A DNA stretch of 64,000 nucleotides, taken from assembly GCA_036271795.1 (NCBI GenBank), contig DATAZY010000005.1:32881-96880 (forward strand). The letters run 5' to 3'. Under the pieces are notes generated by a model. It was not told the DNA's origin, searched no databases, and saw only the letters and a list, made by a program, of their open reading frames with translations. Every line of letters starts with the position of its first letter. Positions within the stretch are counted from its first letter, which is position 1. A program made the translations under genes and the position numbers. Shown here piece after piece: positions 51,403 through 60,948 of the stretch. The DNA is from Galbitalea sp036271795. Its GTDB lineage: Bacteria > Actinomycetota > Actinomycetes > Actinomycetales > Microbacteriaceae.

Positions 51403-53658
51403 GTGGCGGACAACTACTCACTTGCCGAATTGGATGCAGCCAAGGTCGAGGCCGACGGCTTGATCACGCGCATTCTCGAGCTGCGCGAGGCCTACTACGA
51501 CAAGGACGCGGCGATCGCGTCCGACGCAGAGTACGACCTGATGATGCACCGACTCGAGGAGCTCGAGCGACTGTTCCCCGAGCTCCAGAGCCAGGACAGT
51601 CCGACCCAGACCGTCGGCGGCCCAACCGAGAAGACGCTCTTCAACCCGATCACGCACGCCGAGCGCATGCTGAGCCTCGACAACGTGTTCTCCATCGACG
51701 AGTTTCTGGCCTGGGCAACAAAGGTCGAGCGCGACGCCGGCCGGCGCGTCGACTACCTGTGCGAACTCAAGATCGATGGCCTTGCCATCAACCTGCGCTA
51801 CGTGAACGGTGCGCTGCAGAGCGCCGCGACGCGCGGCGACGGAGTCGTCGGCGAGGATGTCACCGAGAACATCGCCTACGTGAAGTCGATCCCGACGCGG
51901 CTGGCCGGCACCGGTCATCCACCGCTCGTTGAAGTTCGCGGCGAGGTCTACTTCGAGGTCAAGACGTTCGAGAAACTCAACGCGCAGCAGGTCGCGGATG
52001 GCGAACGGATTTTCGCCAACCCGCGGAATGCGGCGTCCGGCAGCCTGCGCCAGGTGCGCGAAGGCAAGAGCGCGGCGGGAATCATCCGCATGGATCGCCG
52101 GCTGGCGGGACTGAGCATGCTGGTGCACGGCATCGGCGCCTGGGCCAATCCGCCGGTTGCGAGCCAATCCGAGACGTACAAGCTCCTCAAGGCGTGGGGA
52201 TTGCCGACCAGCCCGCATTACAAGGTCGTCAAGACCAAGGAAGAGGCTGCCGGCTTCATCGAGTACTACGGCGAGCATCGAGGCAGCGTCGAGCATGAGA
52301 TCGACGGCATCGTCGTCAAGGTCGACGAGCTCGCCCTGCACGAGGAGCTCGGGGCCACCAGTCGCGCTCCGCGCTGGGCCATCGCCTACAAGTACCCGCC
52401 GGAGCAGGTCAATACCAAGTTGCTCGACATCGTGGTGAGCGTTGGCCGCACCGGTCGAGTGACGCCGTTCGCCGTCATGGAACCCGTGCGTGTCGCCGGC
52501 AGTACCGTTCGCCAGGCGACGCTGCACAACCAGGACGTCGTCAAGGCGAAGGGCATCCTGATCGGCGACACCGTCGTGCTGCGCAAGGCCGGGGATGTGA
52601 TCCCGGAGGTGCTCGGTCCGGTCGTCGAGCTGCGCGACGGGACGGAACGCGAGTTCGTGATGCCGGTGCGATGCCCGGAATGCAACACCGCGCTCGCCCC
52701 GGCAAAAGAGGGGGATGTCGACCTGCGCTGCCCGAACGCGTTCAGTTGTCCCGCCCAGGTTCGCGGGCGCGTCGAGCATGTCGGCAGCCGGGGAGCGCTC
52801 GACATCGAGGTGCTCGGCGAGGTGACGGCCGCGGCCCTCACCCAGCCGTACGAACCAGCCGAGCCGCCGCTGCACAACGAGGCGGGCCTGTTCGACCTGA
52901 CCCTCGAGAAGATTTTTCCGGTTGCGGTCATCGTTCGCGACAACGAGACGGGCATGCAGAAGCTCGACGACGACGGCGAATTGAAGCGTGAAACGCCGTT
53001 CCGGCGCAAGCGCCAGAAGAAGGACGGCCCGTTCGATCCGAACGCACGTGAGTTCGCCGGCGACGAAGACTACGTCCCGTCAACCAACGCGACGAGTCTC
53101 ATCGCGAACCTGGAAAAGGCGAAGACCAGCCCGCTGTGGCGCATCCTGGTTGCTCTCAGCATCCGCCACGTCGGCCCGGTCGCGGCGCGCGCCCTCGCCG
53201 ACTACTTCGGTTCGATCGACGCCATCCGTGCCGCGACTCGCGAGGAACTCGCGGCCGTCGAAGGGGTCGGCGGCATCATTGCGGATGCCCTCATCGATTG
53301 GTTTGCCGTCGACTGGCACCAGGACATCCTGAGGCGCTGGGCGGATGCCGGGGTGCAGTTCTCGACCCCGGGTCATCCCGGTCCGGGCGCGGCTGGCGGC
53401 TCCGACGGGCCTCTGGCAGGGCTCACGGTTGTCGCCACCGGCAGCCTCGAAGGCTTCTCCCGGGAGGGCGCGATCGAGGCGATTATTGCGGCGGGCGGCA
53501 AGGCGGCATCCAGCGTGAGCAAGAAAACGGACTTTGTCGCGGCTGGCCCTGGCGCCGGATCGAAACTGGGCAAAGCGGAGGAGCTGGGGGTGCGAATTAT
53601 CGATGCTGAACAGTTCGCGCGGCTGCTCGAGGGCGGTCCAGCGGGGCTCGGCGAATAG
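51403..53658 (+). CDS. ligA: NAD-dependent DNA ligase LigA
   Basis: This 751-residue ligase joins nicks in replication and repair. The adenylated lysine is in CELKIDGLAIN (Lys123). An OB-fold domain follows, then the zinc finger CPEC ... CPNAFSCPAQ (Cys424, 427 and two later), helix-hairpin-helix repeats and a C-terminal BRCT domain (LAGLTVVATGSLEGFSREGA). It is longer than the usual about 670 residues. An insertion after the zinc finger (residues about 490-570, charged RRKRQKKDG) accounts for the difference. Confidence 0.97.
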   Translation: MADNYSLAELDAAKVEADGLITRILELREAYYDKDAAIASDAEYDLMMHRLEELERLFPELQSQDSPTQTVGGPTEKTLFNPITHAERMLSLDNVFSIDEFLAWATKVERDAGRRVDYLCELKIDGLAINLRYVNGALQSAATRGDGVVGEDVTENIAYVKSIPTRLAGTGHPPLVEVRGEVYFEVKTFEKLNAQQVADGERIFANPRNAASGSLRQVREGKSAAGIIRMDRRLAGLSMLVHGIGAWANPPVASQSETYKLLKAWGLPTSPHYKVVKTKEEAAGFIEYYGEHRGSVEHEIDGIVVKVDELALHEELGATSRAPRWAIAYKYPPEQVNTKLLDIVVSVGRTGRVTPFAVMEPVRVAGSTVRQATLHNQDVVKAKGILIGDTVVLRKAGDVIPEVLGPVVELRDGTEREFVMPVRCPECNTALAPAKEGDVDLRCPNAFSCPAQVRGRVEHVGSRGALDIEVLGEVTAAALTQPYEPAEPPLHNEAGLFDLTLEKIFPVAVIVRDNETGMQKLDDDGELKRETPFRRKRQKKDGPFDPNAREFAGDEDYVPSTNATSLIANLEKAKTSPLWRILVALSIRHVGPVAARALADYFGSIDAIRAATREELAAVEGVGGIIADALIDWFAVDWHQDILRRWADAGVQFSTPGHPGPGAAGGSDGPLAGLTVVATGSLEGFSREGAIEAIIAAGGKAASSVSKKTDFVAAGPGAGSKLGKAEELGVRIIDAEQFARLLEGGPAGLGE

Positions 53659-53807
53659 CCCTCGTTTTGCGACGGTAGACATACCGTTACGCGCTCTTAA
53701 CGTTTTGTCCCCCAAACGGGCGTGTCTACCCCCTAACATGGGAGTGCGCACTTGTTTGCACTCTGGGTGAGAACGGGCGGGTGTGTGAACGAGGGGATTG
53801 ACCCGAA

Positions 53808-55217
53808 TTGCTGTTTGACGTCACAGCGCTTCTCATCACCTCGGCGGCACTGGGACCCGCGGCCGAGGCCTCTGCCGCGCCCGAAAACGTTTCGATCAGC
53901 GCACCGCTCGACCCCAGCAGCAGCGTTCCGCCGGTGACGACGAACGGCCCGGGTATCCTCGTTGACCCCGCGTCGTTCACCCACGGCATCCCCGTTACGA
54001 CTTTTGAGATTCCGCGCCAAAGTCCCGCCGAGGTGCGAACTCTCAGCGGAATTTCGCTCGTACGCGAGCTCGCTGCGCTTTCGTCCGGGCAGATCTCGAA
54101 GCTTGTCACCTCGGATCCCGCGCTGGTCACCAAGTTGCTGGCGTCGCCCCCAGACGCCCGGGATGCGGCATCACTTTGGTCATCCCTGTCGCCCGCGACC
54201 CGCACGAAGTTGGCGTCGGCCGCCCCGCGGCTGGTCGGCGGACTCGACGGCTTCCCGGTGGATGTTCGCAATGCCGCGAACCGCGCCTGGGTGAGCCAGT
54301 CGATTGCGCAGCTCAAGTCGCAGTTGCCGGCGGTAACCGGTCGCGCACTGGCGGAGACCGACCAGCACCAGTTGCACATGCTCACGATGATTCAGGCGGC
54401 CCTCAAACCGACGAAGGGTGGCCCGGCTCGCACTCTGCTGTCGGCCGATCCCGCGGGCGAGGGCAAGGCGGTCATCGTCCTCGGCAATCTGCAGACCGCC
54501 GACTACGTCACCTACATGGTGCCCGGGATGTTCTACACGGTCGATGGCCAGCTGAGCGCGTGGACCGGGGATGCCGCCGATCTGTATAAGCAGCAGCAGG
54601 ACTGGCTGAAGCGCCTGAGCGCGGTCGATCCTGCGGATGCACATAAGACCGTCGCTGTCGTCGCCTGGATGGGCTACCAGACGCCGGATCTCACCAACAT
54701 CGGTTCCCTCGATCTCGCCTACCAGGCACGGGATGCCCTCGCCAGCTCTGTCGAGTCGATGCAGCTCCAGCGCACCGGCCACGAGCCGTATACGACCATC
54801 CTCGCGCACAGCTATGGCTCGACCGCTGCGCTCATGGCGCTCACCCAGTACAGCTTCTCGGTGAACGCCCTCGTTCTCGTCGGCACTCCTGGCAGTTCGG
54901 CACAGTCCGCGAAAGACCTGCACGTTTCGAACACTAACGTGTGGGTCGGCGCGGCGGCGTGGGACCCGGTGCCGACGAGCGCGTTCTTCGGTAGTGACCC
55001 GTCGGCACCGAGCTACGGCGCACACATGATGGGCGTGAACGGCGGCAAGGATGTCATCACCGGTGCCTCCCTCGGCCAGTCGATCGGGCACAACGAGTAC
55101 TTCGATCCGGGTACGGAGTCGATCCGCAACATGGCGCTCATTGGCATCGACCACGCGGAGCTGGTCATGCGCGGCGATGCCGCGGACGCGACGCGCACCC
55201 TGGCAGCCGCGAAGTAG
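53808..55217 (+). CDS. Secreted alpha/beta hydrolase, DUF1023-like
   Basis: This is a 469-residue protein with a long N-terminal helical region and a C-terminal alpha/beta-hydrolase domain typical of actinobacterial DUF1023 proteins: VAWMGYQTPDL, the nucleophile elbow ILAHSYGSTAALM and GAAAWDPVP. The only in-frame start is TTG 53808, bounded by a stop at 53799. The first 28 residues are hydrophobic but lack the usual positive start, so secretion is uncertain. The 149-nt gap before it contains no clear promoter. Confidence 0.82.
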   Translation: MLFDVTALLITSAALGPAAEASAAPENVSISAPLDPSSSVPPVTTNGPGILVDPASFTHGIPVTTFEIPRQSPAEVRTLSGISLVRELAALSSGQISKLVTSDPALVTKLLASPPDARDAASLWSSLSPATRTKLASAAPRLVGGLDGFPVDVRNAANRAWVSQSIAQLKSQLPAVTGRALAETDQHQLHMLTMIQAALKPTKGGPARTLLSADPAGEGKAVIVLGNLQTADYVTYMVPGMFYTVDGQLSAWTGDAADLYKQQQDWLKRLSAVDPADAHKTVAVVAWMGYQTPDLTNIGSLDLAYQARDALASSVESMQLQRTGHEPYTTILAHSYGSTAALMALTQYSFSVNALVLVGTPGSSAQSAKDLHVSNTNVWVGAAAWDPVPTSAFFGSDPSAPSYGAHMMGVNGGKDVITGASLGQSIGHNEYFDPGTESIRNMALIGIDHAELVMRGDAADATRTLAAAK

Positions 55218-55230
55218 CAACGGTTCGACC

Positions 55231-56034
55231 TCAGTTGACGAAGGTCAGTTCGAGTTCGGCGCGCGGGCTGGAGATCTTGAGTTGGCCAAGCCCCGAGAGG
55301 AACGTGAATCCTGACCCCAGAACATCGAGGATGTGAGTGTCTGCCGCCTGCTCCGTTTCGGTGCAACGCCCGCCGCTGTGCTCGATGAGATGGCTGGTGA
55401 CGATCTCGCCGGCGTTTTCCTCGTAGTCCGCGGTCAGGGTGCGACATCCGGTCTTACCCGTCAGCGTTCCGTTCGGGTTGAACCTCAACGTCGCGCCGGT
55501 TTCGGGGACCTGCGTGGGGTTCGCGGTCGCGTAGTAGCTGTCGGGGGCAACGGTCGCGAGCTTCCAGGTGTGGTTGACCACAAGGTTCAGGGGAAGTGCC
55601 AGCGCGCGTTGGTAGCGCAGGTCGATCCCCGGCGCGAGCAGGTCGAGTACGCCGCCGGTCACGACTCCGTTGCGGACCTGGTTGAGGTCGTCAATGTAGC
55701 GCTGCTCGATGTCTTGCTGCGCCTGGATACCGCAGTGTTCCGCGCGAGGCAGCGTTGCTGTCACCCACAGCGTCGAGACGGTTCCGTAGACGTGTGCGCG
55801 GTAGTCGCTGCAGGTCGAGCGCCCGCTGGTCGTGTTGTCGCCGTCGATGGTCAGGCTGATCAGCTGGTTTGCGAGCGGGATCGTGCCACCCGCATCCTTC
55901 GCGCTCAGCAACTCCCACTGGCCGCGAAGGCCGGGATCGGGTCCGCCCTGGTCTTTCGGTGCGGCACAGGATGCGAGCAGCAGCACGATGCCGGCGGCGC
56001 CCACAACGGACACCAGCCTCTTTGCCGTGCTCAC
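55231..56034 (-). CDS. META-domain lipoprotein (third of three)
   Basis: This 267-residue lipoprotein has its lipobox at LLASC (Cys23) and two META-like units. The first runs from LRGQWELLSAKDAGGTIPL and the second from NHTWKLATVAPDSYY, with paired cysteines (for example STCSDYRA and GKTGCRTL). META domains occur in secreted or surface proteins such as HslJ; the role is unknown. GTG 56034 has GGAGG six nt upstream. It is the last gene of a three-gene lipoprotein operon. Confidence 0.82.
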   Translation of the reverse strand: MSTAKRLVSVVGAAGIVLLLASCAAPKDQGGPDPGLRGQWELLSAKDAGGTIPLANQLISLTIDGDNTTSGRSTCSDYRAHVYGTVSTLWVTATLPRAEHCGIQAQQDIEQRYIDDLNQVRNGVVTGGVLDLLAPGIDLRYQRALALPLNLVVNHTWKLATVAPDSYYATANPTQVPETGATLRFNPNGTLTGKTGCRTLTADYEENAGEIVTSHLIEHSGGRCTETEQAADTHILDVLGSGFTFLSGLGQLKISSPRAELELTFVN

Positions 56035-56070
56035 GAGCTACCTCCCGGACGCCGTTAAGCCTTGCAGATG

Positions 56071-56889
56071 TCAGCTGGTCGCGCGCCAGACTATGGGTAC
56101 ATTTTGATCAAGGTTTGTCACGACCAGGGTGGCCGGATTGCCCGGACCGGTCGAGCTGACGTCGATGAGCAGAGGCCCGTCGAGCAGTAGTGCGGCCTCG
56201 TTGGCCAGGGAGCGGTCGGTGTCGGTGCATCCCGTGCCCAGGTCCGGGGACGTGTGTTGCCCGCTGACCGCAAAGTTCTCGCCTTCGATCTGGTAGTTGG
56301 CGGTGATTGTGACGCAGGCCGAGCTGATCGTGAGCCCGCTGCCGCCATTGAACCGGAGATGCACGGGAGCGATCCCAGGCCCGGAGGTCACGGCGGGAAC
56401 CTCGGTCGGGACGGCATACAGTTTCCAGTCGGAGTTGACGAGCGTGGCGATCGGTGTCGCCGCAGCACGCACAAATACGAGGTTGGTTTGTGCTGAGCTG
56501 AGGATGAGCGTGCCGTTATCGATTGCCGCGAACTTCGAGCGGGTCAGGGCCGTGAGGTACTGCTTCTCGACGCTGTTGAGCTCCGGGGTCGCACAGTCGT
56601 CGCGAGTGCCGCCCGTGAGCTGTGCTCGGATGTAGACAACGCCGACGCCCCCGGTCACCTGCGCGACGTAACTGCTGCATGGGGAGTCGCCGCCCGTGTG
56701 TTTCGCGTCGCCGATTGTCAGCGTGATGGTGGTTCCGCCGATGGGGATCCCGAGTCCGTGGTCGCTCGCCGAGGCCAGGTGCCAGGTGCCGTCCAGTCGA
56801 GGATCGGAGACGGATGAGCCGGGCGTCGCGCATCCCGCGACCGCAAGCGCAACGACCACCGCAAGGGCTGCCGCTGCCCAGGTCCTCAT
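56071..56889 (-). CDS. META-domain lipoprotein (second of three)
   Basis: This 272-residue lipoprotein has its lipobox at AVAGC (Cys20). Two META-like units follow, starting at LDGTWHLASASDHGLGIPI and NSDWKLYAVPTEVP. It is similar in plan to its two neighbours. ATG 56889 overlaps the stop of the first lipoprotein gene as ATGA, so the two are translationally coupled. It lies 36 nt from the third gene. Confidence 0.82.
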   Translation of the reverse strand: MRTWAAAALAVVVALAVAGCATPGSSVSDPRLDGTWHLASASDHGLGIPIGGTTITLTIGDAKHTGGDSPCSSYVAQVTGGVGVVYIRAQLTGGTRDDCATPELNSVEKQYLTALTRSKFAAIDNGTLILSSAQTNLVFVRAAATPIATLVNSDWKLYAVPTEVPAVTSGPGIAPVHLRFNGGSGLTISSACVTITANYQIEGENFAVSGQHTSPDLGTGCTDTDRSLANEAALLLDGPLLIDVSSTGPGNPATLVVTNLDQNVPIVWRATS

Positions 56890-57383
56890 GTGCGTGCTCG
56901 CGCGAACACGAGGCGTACGTCGTCGCCGGTGAGCGTGAGATCTCCGCTCGAGATCGAGCTATGGCTGACCTTGCCGAGTGCAGCGAAGTAGCGGCTCTCC
57001 GTGAGGTTTCGTATCGCTTCTGAGCACGCCATCTCCGTGTGGATCCCGACCACAATGGAGATCGCGCCGGTCACCGAGCCAGTCACTGTTGCGCCAAATG
57101 CGTTACACGGTCCCTGCCCGCCGGAGTGCACACCATCGATTTTGAGCGTGACCGTTGCGCCGTCCGGCGAGAACGTCCCGTTGGCGTCAGTGCCGGTCAC
57201 GAATCGCCAGGTCTGGGCGATTGGCGACCGTGATGACGAAGGTGAAGGCGACGGAGACGGCGAACTTGAGCCGCCGCCGGAACCGCCACCGGAACCGCCT
57301 TCTGACGTCGCAGCGCACCCCGCCAGTAGTCCCGCGAGGGTGACGCCTGCGATCGCCGCTGCCGCCCACTTCGCCCTGCGCAT
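56886..57383 (-). CDS. META-domain lipoprotein (first of three)
   Basis: This 165-residue lipoprotein has its lipobox at LLAGC (Cys23), a flexible Gly/Ser and Ser/Pro linker, and a single META-like domain from IAQTWRFVTGTDANG, including a GQGPCNAF and a MACSEAIRN cysteine. ATG 57383 has GGAGGTG six nt upstream, a strong site. It is shorter than the other two, which carry two units each. It is divergent from gatC. Confidence 0.82.
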   Translation of the reverse strand: MRRAKWAAAAIAGVTLAGLLAGCAATSEGGSGGGSGGGSSSPSPSPSPSSSRSPIAQTWRFVTGTDANGTFSPDGATVTLKIDGVHSGGQGPCNAFGATVTGSVTGAISIVVGIHTEMACSEAIRNLTESRYFAALGKVSHSSISSGDLTLTGDDVRLVFARART

Positions 57384-57451
57384 CCCTGCACCTCCGTTGC
57401 AACACCACTCTGACAGACCCGTCGCCGAAACGGGAGAGCCGACGGCCCGCC

Positions 57452-57457
57452 TAGAAT
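57452..57457 (+). promoter_or_regulatory. Putative -10 of the gatCA operon
   Basis: TAGAAT predicts a start of transcription near 57464, leaving a leader of about 27 nt with GGAG before gatC. The same TAGAAT hexamer precedes gatB at 63771. Confidence 0.5.
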
Positions 57458-57490
57458 TGACGGGTTGTCCATCAAGTCGTCCGGAGTCAC

Positions 57491-57802
57491 ATGTCGCAGT
57501 CCAATCCAAGCCTGACTCCCGACGTCGTGCGCCATCTCGCCGGGCTCGCGCGCATCGCGCTCAGCGAGGATGAGATCGTCAAGCTAACGGGCGAACTCGG
57601 CATCATCCTCGCCAGCATCGACAAGGTGAGCGAAGTCGCCACTCCGGACATCCCGGGAACGAGCCACCCGATCCCACTCACCAACGTCTACCGCGCGGAC
57701 GTCGCCGGGCCGACCCTCTCCCAGGCGGAGGCCCTTGCCGGAGCGCCCGATGCCGATGACGGCCGTTTCCGCGTCACCGCAATCCTGGGCGAGGAGCAGT
57801 AA
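57491..57802 (+). CDS. gatC: Aspartyl/glutamyl-tRNA amidotransferase subunit C
   Basis: This 103-residue small subunit of the GatCAB amidotransferase stabilises GatA-GatB. It has PDVVRHLAGLARIALSEDEI at the start and the GTSHPIPLTNVYRADV segment that lies along GatA. Length is normal. GGAG is upstream of ATG 57491. The stop overlaps the gatA start as TAATG. Confidence 0.95.
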   Translation: MSQSNPSLTPDVVRHLAGLARIALSEDEIVKLTGELGIILASIDKVSEVATPDIPGTSHPIPLTNVYRADVAGPTLSQAEALAGAPDADDGRFRVTAILGEEQ

Positions 57803-59328
57803 TGGCGAAGCAGGCGGCTGGCGCGCCGAACGCCCTGATCGCTCTGACCGCCGCCGAGCTCGCGGACAAGCTGGCCGCGGGTGAGGTCAGCTCCGTCGAG
57901 GTCACGCAAGCTCACCTCGATCGCATCGCCGCCGTCGACGGCGGCGTGCACGCCTTCCTGCACCTGAACGAGAAGGCACTCGAGACTGCGGCAGTCGTCG
58001 ACACGAAGCGCAGGGCGGGCGAGAAGCTCGGCCCCCTTGCCGGCGTTCCGATCGCCATCAAGGACGTACTCTGCACGCTCGGCATGCCCAGCACCGCGGG
58101 CTCGCGCATCCTCGAGGGCTGGGTTCCCCCGTACGACGCGACGCCCGTCGCCCGCCTGCGCGCGGCCGACCTGGTGCTCCTCGGTAAGACCAACATGGAC
58201 GAGTTCGCCATGGGTTCATCCACCGAGTTTTCCGCCTACGGGCCAACCCACAACCCCTGGGACCTCGACCGCATCCCGGGCGGGTCCGGCGGTGGCTCGG
58301 CCGCGGCCGTCGCGGCGTTCGAGGCACCCATCGCCCTCGGCTCGGATACCGGCGGCTCGATCCGCCAGCCCGCCGCCGTCACCGGATCCGTCGGCGTGAA
58401 GCCCACCTACGGCGGCGTCTCCCGCTACGGGGCCATCGCCCTCGCGAGCTCACTCGACCAGGTCGGACCGGTGTCCCGTACTGTGCTCGACGCAGCCCTC
58501 GTTCATGACATCATCGGCGGGCACGACCCGCGCGACTCAACGAGCCTCACCGACGCCTGGCCGAGCTTCGCAGCGGCCGCCCGCGCGGGAGCACAGCAAG
58601 AGTCTCTCAAGGGTCTTCGTATTGGTGTTGTCAAGGAGCTTGATGCCCCGGGCTTCCAGGCCGGGGTCAGTCAGCGCTTCCACGAGACGCTCGCGATTCT
58701 CGAAAGTGCTGGAGCAGAGATCGTCCAGGTGAGTGCACCCAACTTCGAGTACGCGATCGCTGCCTACTACCTGATCCTTCCGGCCGAGGCATCCAGCAAC
58801 CTGGCGAAATTCGATTCTGTGCGATTCGGGCTTCGAGTGAACCCTGTTGGGGGAGGGACGGTCGAGGATGTCATGGCCGCCACCCGCGAGGCCGGCTTCG
58901 GCCCCGAGGTGAAGCGTCGCATCATCCTCGGCACGTACGCCCTGAGCGCAGGCTACTACGACGCCTACTACGGCAGTGCGCAGAAGGTTCGTACCCTGAT
59001 CCAGCGCGACTTCGCCGCCGCGTTCGCCCAGGCCGACGTTCTCGTGAGTCCCGCCGCGCCGACCACGGCGTTCAAGCTCGGCGAGAAACTCGAGGACCCG
59101 CTCGCCATGTACCTCAACGACGTCACGACGATCCCGGCAAACCTCGCCGGCATCCCGGGCATGAGCCTGCCGATGGGACTCGCCCCGGAAGATGGACTGC
59201 CGACGGGCATCCAGATCATGGCGCCGGCGAGGGCGGATGACCGACTGTACAAGCTCGGCGCGACCCTCGAGCGCATGCTGAACGACAAGTGGGGTCAAAC
59301 CCTGCTGAGCCAGGCGCCCGCGCTCTGA
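57802..59328 (+). CDS. gatA: Aspartyl/glutamyl-tRNA amidotransferase subunit A
   Basis: This 508-residue amidase releases ammonia from glutamine for the conversion of Glu-tRNA(Gln) to Gln-tRNA(Gln) (and Asp-tRNA(Asn) where needed). The Ser-cis-Ser-Lys triad is visible: Lys87 in PIAIKDV, the cis-Ser in PGGSGGGSAAAVAAF, and Ser186 in SDTGGSIRQPA. It is complete and of normal length. gatB, usually next, is 4.4 kb downstream. Confidence 0.97.
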   Translation: MAKQAAGAPNALIALTAAELADKLAAGEVSSVEVTQAHLDRIAAVDGGVHAFLHLNEKALETAAVVDTKRRAGEKLGPLAGVPIAIKDVLCTLGMPSTAGSRILEGWVPPYDATPVARLRAADLVLLGKTNMDEFAMGSSTEFSAYGPTHNPWDLDRIPGGSGGGSAAAVAAFEAPIALGSDTGGSIRQPAAVTGSVGVKPTYGGVSRYGAIALASSLDQVGPVSRTVLDAALVHDIIGGHDPRDSTSLTDAWPSFAAAARAGAQQESLKGLRIGVVKELDAPGFQAGVSQRFHETLAILESAGAEIVQVSAPNFEYAIAAYYLILPAEASSNLAKFDSVRFGLRVNPVGGGTVEDVMAATREAGFGPEVKRRIILGTYALSAGYYDAYYGSAQKVRTLIQRDFAAAFAQADVLVSPAAPTTAFKLGEKLEDPLAMYLNDVTTIPANLAGIPGMSLPMGLAPEDGLPTGIQIMAPARADDRLYKLGATLERMLNDKWGQTLLSQAPAL

Positions 59329-59347
59329 GTTCGGCGCAACTCTCCGG

Positions 59348-59905
59348 TTAGGCGGACTCGGCGAGCTGCCGCTCCCGGTAGGCAATCATGTTCATTCGGT
59401 TGCCGCAGCGCACGCTGCAGAACCGCTTCGATCCGTTGCGGGAGAGGTCGACCAGCAGCCCCTCGCAGTCGTGTGCCTCGCACCTCCGCAGCCGGTCGGT
59501 CGCATCCGCCCGGATGACATCCACGAGCGCGAGCGCGACTTCGACCCGGATGCGGTCGACGAGCGGGGCATCCATCGGGATTGCGTGGATGTGCCAGTCG
59601 AACTCGTCGTGCCGGGTGAGCTGCGGCAGCGCGTTCGCCTCGCGCAGGATGTCGTTGATCGCGCCCGCGAGTTCGTCCCGTTCCAGGGTCCAGAGGGTTC
59701 GCAGCAGCACGCGGGTATCGGTGACGGCTTGCCTCTCGCCCTCGGTGAAGTCACGTGTCCCGCCAAACGCATTGGCGTCGAGCAGGGCGTGGAGTTCCGA
59801 CACGGTCGCAAGCTCATCCGCGCCGGTCCGCGAAGCTGAGGACACCGTGTTGCAGAGCACCGCGGTGAACTCCAGTGTGGCCTCCACGTCAGGGGCAAAA
59901 TGCAA
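59348..59905 (-). CDS. CGNR zinc-finger transcriptional regulator (ABATE/DUF1470)
   Basis: This 185-residue protein has an N-terminal ABATE domain and a C-terminal CGNR zinc finger (RRCEAHDCEGLLVDLSRN and SKRFCSVRCGNRMN, four cysteines). Such proteins are putative stress-linked regulators. TTG 59905 has AAGGAG about 7 nt upstream. It is divergent from the EamA transporter gene, with only 38 nt between them, so it may control that gene. Confidence 0.88.
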   Translation of the reverse strand: MHFAPDVEATLEFTAVLCNTVSSASRTGADELATVSELHALLDANAFGGTRDFTEGERQAVTDTRVLLRTLWTLERDELAGAINDILREANALPQLTRHDEFDWHIHAIPMDAPLVDRIRVEVALALVDVIRADATDRLRRCEAHDCEGLLVDLSRNGSKRFCSVRCGNRMNMIAYRERQLAESA

Positions 59906-59943
59906 TTTGACTCCTTATTCGAGACCAGACTACCGTCAATACC

Positions 59944-60948
59944 GTGGTTCAGCTCACGCGTCCGTCGACAACCGTCGGCCTCGTCATCGCGCTCATCGCG
60001 GCGGCGTCGTTCGGAGCGTCAGGCGCGTTCATCAAGCCACTCCTTGACACCGGCTGGAGCCCGGCGGCGGCCGTCACGTTCCGCATCCTGATCGGCGCAA
60101 TCGTGCTGCTCCCGTTCACTCTCTTCTCGCTTCGCGGTCGTTGGCGCGCTCTCTGGCACGCCCGATGGCGTCTGCTCCTGATGGCGGTCATCGGCGTCGC
60201 AGCGACCCAACTCGTCTACATCACGGCCATCAGCCTCGTGCCCATCAGCACGGCCATCCTGATCGAGTACATGGCCCCGCTCCTGCTCGTCGCGTTCGTC
60301 TGGATCCGGTCCCGCAAGCTACCTAAGGCCGTCGTACTCGTTGGCTCCGCCGTTGCGCTCGTCGGCCTCGTTCTCGTTGTCGGCCCCGACGGTCACGGCG
60401 GCGTCAATGTCGTCGGACTCATCTTCGCCTGCCTGGGTGCGGTCGGGTGCGCGGTCTACTACGTCATCGCCGCCAAGCCGAGCGAGGGTCTCCCGCCGGT
60501 CGCACTCGCGGGCACCGGGCTCGTGCTCGGCGGTATCCTCCTCGGTGCGGTGGGCCTTACCGGCCTCGTGCCATTCGCCATGAATTTCGGCGATGTACAG
60601 CTGCTCGGAACCTCCGCGCCCTGGTGGGTTCCCCTTCTCGTCGTGGGCATCGTCGCGACCGGCATCGCCTACGCAGCCAGCATTACGGCGAGCGAGATTC
60701 TCGGTTCACGTCTGGCATCGTTCATGGGATTGCTCGAGGTCATCTTCGCCGCCCTCTACGCCTGGCTGCTGCTCGGCCAGAACCTCACGATTCCGCAGCT
60801 CATCGGCGGCGTGCTCATCCTCGGCGGCATCGCGCTGGTGCGCGCTGAAAAGGTGGATGTCCCGATCGAGCCGGGCACCCTCACATCCGAAATCCCTGTT
60901 GTGCCGCGGCAGGCCGTCGGCACGGCCACGGGGACAGTCGACCTCTAG
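59944..60948 (+). CDS. EamA family transporter (RhaT/DMT)
   Basis: This 334-residue membrane protein has 10 hydrophobic helices in two EamA repeats (IKPLLDTGWSPAAAVTFRIL; ASFMGLLEVIFAALYAWLLL). It probably exports a small metabolite; the substrate is unknown. GTG 59944 has TACCGT 13 nt upstream. It is divergent from a CGNR regulator gene and its stop overlaps the end of the convergent serine hydrolase gene by 4 nt. Confidence 0.9.
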   Translation: MVQLTRPSTTVGLVIALIAAASFGASGAFIKPLLDTGWSPAAAVTFRILIGAIVLLPFTLFSLRGRWRALWHARWRLLLMAVIGVAATQLVYITAISLVPISTAILIEYMAPLLLVAFVWIRSRKLPKAVVLVGSAVALVGLVLVVGPDGHGGVNVVGLIFACLGAVGCAVYYVIAAKPSEGLPPVALAGTGLVLGGILLGAVGLTGLVPFAMNFGDVQLLGTSAPWWVPLLVVGIVATGIAYAASITASEILGSRLASFMGLLEVIFAALYAWLLLGQNLTIPQLIGGVLILGGIALVRAEKVDVPIEPGTLTSEIPVVPRQAVGTATGTVDL

